Position numbers and translations under genes: made by a program
Notes under the pieces: generated by a model
Seen by the model: only the letters and a program-made list of their open reading frames with translations
The model's database searches: none
What the model was told of the DNA's origin: nothing
Source of the DNA: Sphingomonadaceae bacterium
Lineage (GTDB): Bacteria; Pseudomonadota; Alphaproteobacteria; Sphingomonadales; Sphingomonadaceae
Reading direction: 5' to 3'
DNA length: 12,248 bases
Assembly: GCA_019239785.1 (NCBI GenBank)
Contig: JAFAZM010000128.1
Location: 1-12,248 of the forward strand
In this document: positions 1-7,253 of the stretch, piece after piece
Layout: the number at the start of each line of letters is the position of its first letter
Numbering within the stretch: position 1 is the first letter of the stretch

Positions 1-200
1 TGCAGCAAAAGCGCCTTGAACAACACCAACGGAGGGTAGGCCGGACGGCCGTAACGGCTGCTGTGCAAGCCAGCCAGAAAGGCCTCAATCGACCCCCAGT
101 CGATCAAGCCCGCGATCCGCTCGAGCACCGCGTTCGAACCCAAACGCCCACCCAGAAGATCGTCGGCAAAACCACGCTCGCCAACCCTCTTCACCGCCAT
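1..200 (-). CDS. IS5-family transposase, N-terminal part (cut by window edge)
   Basis: Read on the minus strand from the ATG at 200-198, this frame stays open to the window edge and gives 66 residues beginning MAVKRVGERGFADDLLGG. It continues with GLIDWGSIEAFLAG and ends in PAYPPLVLFKALLLQ. That pattern is the N-terminal helical region (DUF772/InsH N-terminal type) of IS5-family DDE transposases, where a Tyr/Pro-rich turn leads into a 'LxxFKALLLQ' helix. The catalytic DDE domain would lie to the left, outside the window, so it is unknown whether the element is intact. The start is chosen because it is the first ATG after the likely element end and gives a normal family N-terminus. The family call rests on recognition of the motif, not on a search; the exact subgroup is not resolved. 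Confidence 0.82.
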   Translation of the reverse strand, partial: MAVKRVGERGFADDLLGGRLGSNAVLERIAGLIDWGSIEAFLAGLHSSRYGRPAYPPLVLFKALLL

Positions 201-260
201 CGCCTCAGCTCCCACGATCCTCAAAATAGAGAATCACAGACGAAGACTTTTGCATAGGCC
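1..260 (-). mobile_element. One end of an IS5-like insertion sequence
   Basis: The transposase starts at 200 and its upstream non-coding leader runs to about 256-262, where recognisable host repeat sequence begins. The minus-strand outer end reads roughly GCCTATGCAAAAGTCTTCG, the expected place for a terminal inverted repeat. The other end lies outside the window, so neither the inverted repeat nor a target duplication can be confirmed. The boundary is uncertain by a few bases. Confidence 0.65.
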
Positions 261-261
261 T

Positions 262-293
262 CGCTCGCGGGAGAAGGTTGGGATGAGGGTCTT
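262..293. repeat. Half copy of a sphingomonad-type palindromic repeat
   Basis: The segment GCGGGAGAAGGTTGGGATGA (267-286) and the GGGTCT that follows match the reverse complement of the repeat at 7254-7291. There, an 11-bp stem (CCTTCTCCCGC / GCGGGAGAAGG) is complete. Here only the right arm and the last bases of the left arm (262-264) remain. The rest of the left arm is replaced by insertion-sequence DNA. It sits just past the stop of the DUF4167 gene, the same position relative to a gene end as the copy after ppa. Confidence 0.7.
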
Positions 294-321
294 GTTCTTC
301 TACCCCTCCAGCCCTGAAGCC

Positions 322-1110
322 TCAGGCCGCCGGAGCGACCTCATCCTCTCCGGCGCGGGGGCGGCGGGGGCGGCGGGTGCGGGGCGCGGGGGCCGGGGCT
401 TCCGGCTCACCCTGCTCGGCAGCCTCATTGGTCGCCGAGATGGCGGGCGGCAGCACGTCGAGCGCGATCCTTTCCTCGTCCGCGCTTTCCTCTTCGCGCT
501 CCGGCCGGCGGGGCTGGGTGCGGCGGGCCGCGCGATACTCGCCGTTGCGGTCGCTGCGCTCGGCCCGCTCCGGACGGTCGCCACGGTCGTTGCGCTCCGG
601 ACGGTCGTTGCGCTCCGGACGGTCGGTGCGCTCGAAGCGATCGCCACGGTCGGGCCGATCGCCGCGCTCGGCACGCTGCTCGCGGTCGCCGCGCTGCTCA
701 CGCTCGTAACGCGGCTCGCGCTCGTAGCGGGGCTCGGCCTCGCGGGCGTCGCTGTCGTCGTCGCGGTCGCCGGCATAGCGCTCGTTCCCCTCGCGACCGC
801 CGTCCTCGTCGCCTTCGTAATCGTCCTGATAATCGTCGCGCTGGCGGGGCCGCTGCTCCTCGAAGCGGGCGCGGTTCTCGTTCAATACGCGGAAATAATG
901 TTCCGCGAACTGGAGGTAATTCTCGGTGAGGACGCGGTCGCCCTGCATCTGCGCGTCGCGCGCCAGGCCCTTATATTTTTCGAGCAGCTGGGCGGCGTTG
1001 CCGCGCTGGCGGTTGTCCTGGCGGTTGCCCGGACCCGGATTGTTGCTGCGCGGCGGTCCACCGCCGCCGCCGCGGCCGCGCCGGCGGCCGCCCTGACGAT
1101 TGTTGATCAA
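322..1110 (-). CDS. DUF4167 domain protein with an Arg/Asp/Glu-rich repeat tail
   Basis: A 262-residue protein. Residues 1-36 are Arg/Gly/Asn-rich (NNRQGGRRRGRGGGGG). Residues about 38-80 form the conserved DUF4167 helical segment (AAQLLEKYKGLARDAQMQGD, then LTENYLQFAEHYFRVLNE). Residues about 85-205 are a highly charged low-complexity tail with imperfect repeats such as DRPERNDRPERNDR and EPRYEREPRYEREQR, probably disordered. The C-terminus returns to Arg/Pro-rich sequence. The function is not established for the family. The RGG-like head and charged tail resemble RNA-binding proteins, but that is inference. Only a TTG at 1110 can start this frame: no ATG or GTG lies between it and the upstream TAA, and AAGGAA sits 6 bases ahead. 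It follows prmC on the same strand after a 260-bp gap. The hydrophobic-looking frame antisense to it is a shadow of the repeats. Confidence 0.88.
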   Translation of the reverse strand: MINNRQGGRRRGRGGGGGPPRSNNPGPGNRQDNRQRGNAAQLLEKYKGLARDAQMQGDRVLTENYLQFAEHYFRVLNENRARFEEQRPRQRDDYQDDYEGDEDGGREGNERYAGDRDDDSDAREAEPRYEREPRYEREQRGDREQRAERGDRPDRGDRFERTDRPERNDRPERNDRGDRPERAERSDRNGEYRAARRTQPRRPEREEESADEERIALDVLPPAISATNEAAEQGEPEAPAPAPRTRRPRRPRAGEDEVAPAA

Positions 1111-1370
1111 ACGATGTTCCTTACCAAGGGTGGTTTAGTCTGCCCTCACTCGGCCGTCCTTCCGGCCATAAAATCCCCGCTCGACCCGGGGGCGAAGCGC
1201 CGCAACGCGGCACCCGGCCACCACTCCGAAACCGCCTCTTCGCAAGCGACCAGCCATCGGGGGTCGGCGACGTCAGGCCCTTCACGCATCCTCTGCTGTG
1301 CCGGCCTCGTCCCTGCCGCCTATGTAGACAGTGCAGCGCGGAAATCCAAGGGAAAAAGCGCTGCCCTGGA
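1111..1370 (-). promoter_or_regulatory. prmC-DUF4167 intergenic region with a weak promoter candidate
   Basis: This stretch holds no convincing gene. A possible sigma-70 promoter for the DUF4167 gene reads TTGGAT (1349-1344), 17 bases, TACATA (1326-1321) on the minus strand. Spacing is ideal, but each box matches consensus at only three of six positions. Nearer the gene is a GGCCG/CGGCC stem (1152-1156 with 1163-1167). It overlaps a 7-codon reading frame, MAGRTAE (1169-1146), whose meaning is unknown. No clear rho-independent terminator follows prmC. Confidence 0.3.
1117..1122 (-). promoter_or_regulatory. Ribosome binding site deciding the TTG start of the DUF4167 gene
   Basis: On the minus strand AAGGAA is followed by 6 bases and then TTG ATC AAC. 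The upstream in-frame codons back to a TAA at 1137-1135 contain no ATG or GTG, so this site supports TTG as the initiation codon. Confidence 0.65.
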
Positions 1371-2177
1371 TCAACGGTAGAGAATGAGGCACCGGACGAT
1401 CCCGCTAAGGTCTTTCCGTGACTCTATGGTGAATCCCTCCGCCGCCATCAGCGCCGAGACGGCTTCTTGCTGGCCGGCCCCGATCTCCAGGCAGACGATG
1501 CCGCCGGGCGCGAGCAGGCGCGCGAATTGCGGCGCGAGGCTGCGATAGGCATCGAGCCCGTCGGCGCCGGCGTAGAGCGCGGCGGTGGGCTCGTAGCGGG
1601 CGACGTCGGCGGGGAGGTCGGCGCTGGCTTCGACATAAGGCGGGTTGCAGAGGATCAGCTCGAACCTTTCCCCGATCCCCTCCCCCCAATTCCCTAGGCG
1701 GAACTCGGCCTTGCGTCCCGCGCCGTTGCGGCGGGCATAAGCGAGCGCCTCGGCCGAGGCATCGACGCCGAGGCCGCGCGCCTCGGGCCATTGGTCGAGC
1801 GCGGCGAGCAGAAGGGTGCCGGGGCCGGTGCCGAGATCGAGGATGGTGCGCGGCCCGGCGGCACCGAACCGGGCGACCGCCGCCTGGATCAAGGTCTCGC
1901 TGTCGGGCCGCGGGACCAGCACGCCGGGGCCGACCTCCAGCTCGATCGTCCAGAAGCCGCGGCGGCCAGTGAGATAGGCGATTGGTTCGTGGGCGAGGCG
2001 GCGTTGGAGCAGGGGCTCGAAAGTTGCGGGGACGGCTTCGTCCAGCCCGCCCAAGAGCAACGCCTCGCGCTCGATGTCTAGCGCATGCGCCATAAGTAAT
2101 TCGGCATCGAGCCGCGGCGTCTCACTAATCGCGGCCAGGCGCGCAGTCGCCTCGGCCAGCACCTCCCGCGTCTTCAT
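1371..2177 (-). CDS. prmC: Release factor glutamine N5-methyltransferase PrmC (HemK)
   Basis: A cytoplasmic SAM-dependent enzyme that methylates the glutamine of the GGQ motif in peptide release factors, raising termination efficiency. It has 268 residues, close to the usual 270-280. The N-terminal helical substrate-binding domain spans about residues 1-85. PRPDSE is at 89-94. The SAM-binding motif DLGTGPG is at 114-120, and the NPPY motif that holds the substrate glutamine is at 178-181. It lies 150 bp downstream of prfA, which encodes its substrate, on the same strand. The ATG at 2177 is preceded by GGGAGGGGAG, a strong but unusually close Shine-Dalgarno sequence that is part of a palindromic repeat. 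No key residue is missing. Confidence 0.95.
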   Translation of the reverse strand: MKTREVLAEATARLAAISETPRLDAELLMAHALDIEREALLLGGLDEAVPATFEPLLQRRLAHEPIAYLTGRRGFWTIELEVGPGVLVPRPDSETLIQAAVARFGAAGPRTILDLGTGPGTLLLAALDQWPEARGLGVDASAEALAYARRNGAGRKAEFRLGNWGEGIGERFELILCNPPYVEASADLPADVARYEPTAALYAGADGLDAYRSLAPQFARLLAPGGIVCLEIGAGQQEAVSALMAAEGFTIESRKDLSGIVRCLILYR

Positions 2178-2187
2178 CTCCCCTCCC
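2178..2187 (-). promoter_or_regulatory. prmC ribosome binding site inside a repeat arm
   Basis: On the minus strand GGGAGGGGAG directly precedes the prmC ATG, and the same bases form the distal arm of the 2180-2201 stem. If the stem forms in the mRNA, this Shine-Dalgarno sequence would be base-paired. Confidence 0.6.
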
Positions 2188-2325
2188 TTTCATGGGAGGG
2201 GATCAAGGGGTGGGTTGCGGCCGGCTGGGCTCGATGCCCGGCCGGACGCCCGGGAGCCGCTTGGCGGCATCGAGCCGCCGCGCGGCTGACCCACCCCCTA
2301 CCCCTCCCTTGCAAGGGAGGGGCGC
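2178..2325. repeat. 148-bp composite inverted repeat between prfA and prmC
   Basis: Two palindromic units face each other. The left unit (2178-2216) has the stem CCCCTCCC/GGGAGGGG (2180-2187 with 2194-2201) followed by AAGGGGTGGGT. The right unit (2289-2325) has ACCCACCCCCT followed by the perfect 22-bp palindrome at 2301-2322 (CCCCTCCCTT, GC, AAGGGAGGGG). Between them GGCTCGATGCC (2228-2238) pairs perfectly with GGCATCGAGCC (2266-2276), so most of the segment could fold as one long hairpin. It starts 2 bases after the prfA stop and ends directly at the prmC start codon. Confidence 0.85.
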
Positions 2326-2327
2326 TG

Positions 2328-3400
<1,073 letters not shown>

Positions 3401-3404
<4 letters not shown>

Positions 3405-4642
3405 GCGCGGTTCAGCGCCCCGTTGATGATTGCATGAACCTGATCATGCTCAGGCGAAGCCTCCGCAGAGCGTAAGTTCGCGACAGGCTTGTCACCAGCA
3501 TAATTGAAAGCGACGAGCGCCTTTGCCGGCACCTTCGCCGCCTTGTCGTACCGCTTGCGGGGAGAGCCGGTCGCGACGATGTCAGCTGAGATGCCCGCTC
3601 GCCGCAGTTCTGCGAGCGCCCGATAGCCCGCTTCGAGCAGCCGGTCGTCTTCGATGGCCATGATCACCACAGGCACCTCAGGTGCGGGCTTCTCGATCAT
3701 CATCGCCAGCCGCTCGATCCCGGCGGCCCAGCCGACCGCCGGCGTGTGCGGGCCGCCCAAGCTTTCGATCAGGCCGTCATAGCGGCCGCCGGCGAGCACG
3801 GTACCCTGGGCGCCGAGCCGGTCGGTGACGAACTCGAAGGCGGTGTGGCGGTAGTAATCGAGGCCGCGCACCAGGCGGTCGTTGCGCGTCCAGGCGACGC
3901 CGGCCGCTTCCAGCCCCGCGGTCACCGCGGCGAAGAAATCGGCGGCCTCGGCGGTGAGGAATTGATCGATCCCCGGCGCCGCGTCGGCGATCGGCCGGTC
4001 GCGGGGATCCTTGGAATCGAGGATGCGCAGCGGATTCTTCTCCAGCCGGGTCAGGCTGTCCTCGGAGAGCGCCGCCTTGTGCCCTTCGAAATGCGCGACC
4101 AGGGCCCCCCGCCACGCCTCGCGCGTCGCCGCGTCGCCGAGCGTGTTGAGCTGCAGCGTGATGCCGTCGGCGATGCCGAGCTCGTGCATCAGCTGGTCGG
4201 CGAGGACGAGCAGTTCCACGTCCGCCGCCGGCGCGTCGGTGCCGATGATCTCGGCGTCGAGCTGGTGGAACTGGCGGAACCGGCCCTTTTGCGGCCGCTC
4301 GTAGCGGAAGACCGGGCCGTGCGTCGCGAGCTTCAGCGGCGCGTGCTGCTGCCAGCCTTCGGAAAGATAGGCGCGGCAGAGGCCGGCGGTGAATTCGGGG
4401 CGCAGGGTGATGGAATCGCCGCCCCGGTCCTCGAACGTGTACATCTCCTTGGCGACGACGTCGGTGGTCTCGCCGATCGAGCGGGCGAACACCTCGGTCG
4501 CCTCGAACACCGGGATATGGACGCGCTGGAAGGCGTAGAGCCGGCGCACGCGGTCGAAGGCGGCGACGACCGCGTCGAAGCGGTCGGCCTCCTCGCCCCA
4601 GATGTCCTGGGTCCCCCGGATCCGCTGCGGGCCCTTGCTCAT
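3401..4642 (-). CDS. hisS: Histidyl-tRNA synthetase
   Basis: A class II aminoacyl-tRNA synthetase, cytoplasmic and homodimeric in the family, which charges tRNA-His using ATP. It has 413 residues, against about 424 in E. coli. Motif 2 is at about 112-127 (FRYERPQKGRFRQFHQ). The histidine-specific segment LVRGLDYYRHTAFEF is at 257-271 and AGGRYDGL at 284-291. Motif 3, GWAAGIERL, is at 304-312. The C-terminal anticodon-binding domain runs from about 325 to the end. AAGGG lies about 8 bases before the ATG at 4642. It overlaps prfA by 4 bp. Upstream, after 60 bp with no obvious terminator or promoter, lie two secreted-protein genes on the same strand. hisS may therefore be read partly from their promoter. 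Confidence 0.96.
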
Positions 4643-4702
4643 GCGCGCGGCCCTTAAGGAGTTTTGCCGGTGAGAGAAAGGGGCGGTCCCGATGCCCCGA
4701 GG

Positions 4703-5536
4703 CTAACAATGCGGCGTGAACCTGGCCACCACGCGAGTTTCCCAGGCGGTAACAACGTCGATCGATCGGCGCCCCCGGGCATAGGTGAAGATGCAATAGC
4801 CGACGCCCGTCGGCGAGCAGCCTTGATATTCCGTGCTCCGGCGGGAGGGCCTCCAGCCGAACCGCGCAAGCACTCGGGATGCCGCGGGCAGCCTCTGACC
4901 GTAGACGTTTGGAACGAAGGCGCGGCCATGACAAATCGGATCGCGCGATGCCAGTGGAACGACGTGAATTCCATCGGCATCGATCCTTACCTCCGCCATC
5001 GGAGGCGTTGGTCCGGTATCGTCGCTGATCCTCAGATTATGCGTGCCGGGTACGAGATGGACTTCACCGACACCGGCCTCCTGATAGAGAGTTTCCTCGC
5101 GGGGTTCTCTGGCGTTGGAGATGATCGCGATCAGGTGGGTTCGGTCCGCTATCGCGACATGCCCTTCCACCGGGTAGCAAATCGCGCTGGTGCCGGCGAC
5201 GAGCTTGCGGACGTAACCGACCGCGACATGGCCCCCGACCCGCACCTCCGAGGTGACATGCCAGCCACGGCGGACAATCTCGCGTCCCAAACTCGTTGTC
5301 GGCACTCTCTCGTAACCCACCAAGCTTCGGCAATATCCCTCGCTGGCCTCGCGCGTAGCCGCCACGGGAACCTGATCCGCCGGGTTGATGCGCACAGCCG
5401 GTATGGCCGAACTCAGCCGAGGGGCGGTGCGCTCGTTCACTGAAACGGCGGCGGCCGTCGATCCCGAGGCCTCTAGAGTGCGATCAGTTGCGAATGCCGC
5501 AATGGCAGCAAACGAAAGAACCCAGAACAGTCGCAT
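4703..5536 (-). CDS. Secreted six-cysteine protein of unknown function, paralog A
   Basis: Not recognised as a named family. It has 277 residues with an N-terminal signal peptide (MRLFWVLSFAAIAAFA) and then a variable linker to about residue 65. The core domain at about 79-143 contains TTSLGREIVRRGWHV and GHVAIADRTHLIAI. A second segment starts at about 207 with FVPNVYGQRLPAASRVLARF. This resembles the opening strand-helix of PASTA domains ('vPnv.G.s...A...L...G'), but no complete PASTA domain is evident. Cysteines at 69, 120, 202, 240, 248 and 277 all have counterparts in the neighbouring paralog, which suggests three disulfides in the periplasm. The start has AAGGGG about 8 bases upstream. 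Codons such as ATA, CTA and AGA are used more freely than in flanking genes, consistent with low expression or later acquisition. It lies 47 bp after paralog B and 60 bp before hisS. Confidence 0.8.
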   Translation of the reverse strand: MRLFWVLSFAAIAAFATDRTLEASGSTAAAVSVNERTAPRLSSAIPAVRINPADQVPVAATREASEGYCRSLVGYERVPTTSLGREIVRRGWHVTSEVRVGGHVAVGYVRKLVAGTSAICYPVEGHVAIADRTHLIAIISNAREPREETLYQEAGVGEVHLVPGTHNLRISDDTGPTPPMAEVRIDADGIHVVPLASRDPICHGRAFVPNVYGQRLPAASRVLARFGWRPSRRSTEYQGCSPTGVGYCIFTYARGRRSIDVVTAWETRVVARFTPHC

Positions 5537-5583
5537 GGTCTTGCCCCTTCGAGAGGATCAGTCCAGCCCATCTCTTCTCGCTC

Positions 5584-6429
5584 TCAGGCTCTACACCGGG
5601 GTTGGTAGCCCACGACGTAATGCTCCTCGCCAGCCGTGATCTCCAGCAGCTGGCTGCCCCGCCTGTACCTGAACTCACAAAATCCGAGCTCGACCATTTG
5701 GCACTCCTGGAGCCCACGCCGCGCGTTGACCGGCCTCCAGCCCTCCCTTCGCAGGATACGGGCCGCGGACACCATCGACAGGCTGTATATATTGGGAATC
5801 GATACGCGGCCGCGGCAGAAGAGGTCTCTCGGGGCCAGCCGGCCGACAGCAATCGAGCCCGGGCTTATCCGGATCTCTGCGCTGGCCGGCCCAGCCCCGG
5901 TGCCGTCCGCCAACCTGAAATTAGCCGAACCGGGGACCTTATAAACATACCCAATCAGACCGGGATGGACCTCACCATTTGGACCATGACCATCTGTCGG
6001 GTCAGGCCGCGCCGCGGAAACGATCGCAATCAGCCGGCCTCGATCCGCGAGCGCGACATGCCCATCAACCGCGAAGCACATCGCGCTGGTGCCGAAGAGA
6101 AGTCCTCGGACGTAGGCAATCGCGAGATGGTCCCCGACGCGCGCCTCCGAGACAACGTGCCACCCTCGACGAGCTATCTCGCGCCCGACGCTCGTCGTAG
6201 GCGCTATCGGGCGATCGCGGCACTGCTCTTCGATTTCCCGCCGCGGAGGGGCTTCGGGAACCATGCTGGCCCGGTCGATCCGCAGCTCCCCTATCGTCGA
6301 ACTCACGCGATACCCGCCCGGCGGGCCTTCGTGGTTTCCCCCGCCGGCCTGCCCGGTCAGGCTTCCGACAGCATCATAGGAAGCAGATGCTCCGATCGCA
6401 CCAATCAGCAACGCCGGTAGGAATCGCAT
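5584..6429 (-). CDS. Secreted six-cysteine protein of unknown function, paralog B
   Basis: Function unknown. It has 281 residues with a short signal peptide (MRFLPALLIGAIGASA, probable cleavage near residue 16). The domain at 77-141 carries PTTSVGREIARRGWHV, GTSAMCFAVDGHVALADR and LIAIVSAAR, and aligns without gaps to residues 79-143 of paralog A. The C-terminal segment begins SIPNIYSLSMVSAARILRRE at 210, again PASTA-like at its start only. It ends in FCEFRYRRGSQLLEITAGEE and a final Cys. Cysteines at 70, 118, 205, 243, 251 and 279 match those of paralog A almost position for position. Charged or Gly-rich loops between the blocks differ, as expected of an old tandem duplication. The ATG at 6429 has only a modest AGAGGG upstream, and a plausible promoter lies about 40 bp upstream. 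Confidence 0.8.
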   Translation of the reverse strand: MRFLPALLIGAIGASASYDAVGSLTGQAGGGNHEGPPGGYRVSSTIGELRIDRASMVPEAPPRREIEEQCRDRPIAPTTSVGREIARRGWHVVSEARVGDHLAIAYVRGLLFGTSAMCFAVDGHVALADRGRLIAIVSAARPDPTDGHGPNGEVHPGLIGYVYKVPGSANFRLADGTGAGPASAEIRISPGSIAVGRLAPRDLFCRGRVSIPNIYSLSMVSAARILRREGWRPVNARRGLQECQMVELGFCEFRYRRGSQLLEITAGEEHYVVGYQPRCRA

Positions 6430-6466
6430 AGCTTGGGGCCCTCTAGCGGGTTCAGCTCCACCGCAG

Positions 6467-6495
6467 ATGTTGCCTGTTTGTTCGCATCAAATCAA
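6467..6495 (-). promoter_or_regulatory. Candidate sigma-70 promoter for the six-cysteine pair
   Basis: The minus strand reads TTGATT (6495-6490), 17 bases, CAACAT (6472-6467), in a locally AT-rich patch. Transcription would begin near 6460, about 30 bases before the ATG at 6429. The -35 box matches four of six consensus bases and the -10 box is weak. It may drive paralog B, paralog A and possibly hisS. Confidence 0.4.
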
Positions 6496-6540
6496 GCCCC
6501 GATGACGGGCACGGCGCCCTCTGCAGATTGCGTGGGCCTT

Positions 6541-6648
6541 CCGTCATGCTGAACTTGATTCGGCATCCACCATCTTCCGACGCCGAAAAAAGGGAAGGTG
6601 GATCCCGGATCCCCCGGCTTCGCCGGGGCAGGCAGGTCCGGGATGACG
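6541..6648. repeat. Composite palindromic intergenic repeat upstream of ppa
   Basis: It begins with GTCATGCTGAACTTGATTCG, a motif common in sphingomonad intergenic regions. It ends with a nested hairpin: TCCCGGA (6603-6609) pairs with TCCGGGA (6637-6643), and inside that CCCCGGC (6612-6618) pairs with GCCGGGG (6622-6628) around TTC. The outer ends GTCAT and ATGAC are also complementary. CATCCACCATCTTCC and GGGAAGGTGGAT form a further imperfect pair. It fills most of the divergent gap between paralog B and ppa, and ends about 58 bases before the ppa start. Confidence 0.7.
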
Positions 6649-6705
6649 ATGTGGAGACGGCGGCGCGTGACACCGCTCCTCCCTGCGCCTAGAGCGCCGC
6701 GCATC

Positions 6706-7236
6706 ATGAACATCGACCTTATTCCGCTGGGCGACGATCCGCCCCGGCGCGTCAACGTGATCATCGAGGTGCCGGTCGGCGGCGAGCCGGTGAAGTACGA
6801 GTTCGACAAGAAATCGGGCGCGATCTTCGTCGACCGCATCCTGCACACGCCGATGCGCTATCCGACCAATTACGGCTTCATCCCGCACACCCTCTCGCCG
6901 GACGGCGACCCGCTCGACTGCCTGGTGGTGTCGCGCTCGCCCTTCATCCCGGGCTGCGTGGTGCGCGCGCGGCCGATCGCGGTGCTCTGGCTCGAGGACG
7001 AATCCGGCGGCGACGAGAAGATCCTCGCCGTGCCGGTCGACACCACCTTCCCTTATTACGAGAAGGTCGAGGAGGCCGACGACCTGCCGCCGATCGTGCG
7101 CCAGCAGATCGAGCATTTCTTCACCCACTACAAGGATCTCGAGCCCGAGAAATGGGTGCGCGTCGGCCGCTGGGGCGGCCGGGAGGACGCGCATAGGGTG
7201 ATCGAGGAGTCGATCGCGCGGGCGAAGGGGGAATAA
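6706..7236 (+). CDS. ppa: Inorganic pyrophosphatase (family I)
   Basis: A cytoplasmic Mg-dependent enzyme that hydrolyses pyrophosphate to two phosphates, pulling biosynthetic reactions forward. From the ATG at 6706 it has 176 residues, the normal bacterial length. The signature D-G-D-P-L-D is at 66-71. Other active-site positions known from the E. coli enzyme are present: E21, K30, E32, R44, Y56, D98, D103, K105, Y142 and K143. The frame is open further upstream to 6598, but those codons fall in the palindromic repeat and would add a basic non-homologous leader, so 6706 is preferred. The Shine-Dalgarno match there is weak (AGAG). It is single, divergent from the six-cysteine genes, and followed by a palindromic repeat pair. 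Confidence 0.95.
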   Translation: MNIDLIPLGDDPPRRVNVIIEVPVGGEPVKYEFDKKSGAIFVDRILHTPMRYPTNYGFIPHTLSPDGDPLDCLVVSRSPFIPGCVVRARPIAVLWLEDESGGDEKILAVPVDTTFPYYEKVEEADDLPPIVRQQIEHFFTHYKDLEPEKWVRVGRWGGREDAHRVIEESIARAKGE

Positions 7237-7253
7237 GAAGGGAACAACAAGAA

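Noticed and set aside
250..1380. Long plus-strand frame with hydrophobic Val/Ala/Leu-rich protein opposite the DUF4167 gene
   Set aside because: It is the antisense of the Arg/Asp/Glu-codon repeats, which read as Val/Ala/Leu in this frame. It has no family resemblance, and the minus-strand frame carries the conserved DUF4167 segment.
3777..4934. 385-residue minus-strand frame overlapping hisS and paralog A
   Set aside because: Out-of-frame Arg/Pro-rich translation of hisS codons; incompatible with the clear hisS frame.
5488..6420. 310-residue plus-strand frame opposite paralog B
   Set aside because: No signal peptide or domain, and it crosses the gap between the paralogs. The minus-strand frames are supported by homology to each other, by export signals and by conserved cysteines.
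6598..6705. N-terminal extension of ppa by 36 codons
   Set aside because: The extension is translated repeat sequence, basic and unlike any pyrophosphatase leader; the ATG at 6706 gives the normal N-terminus.
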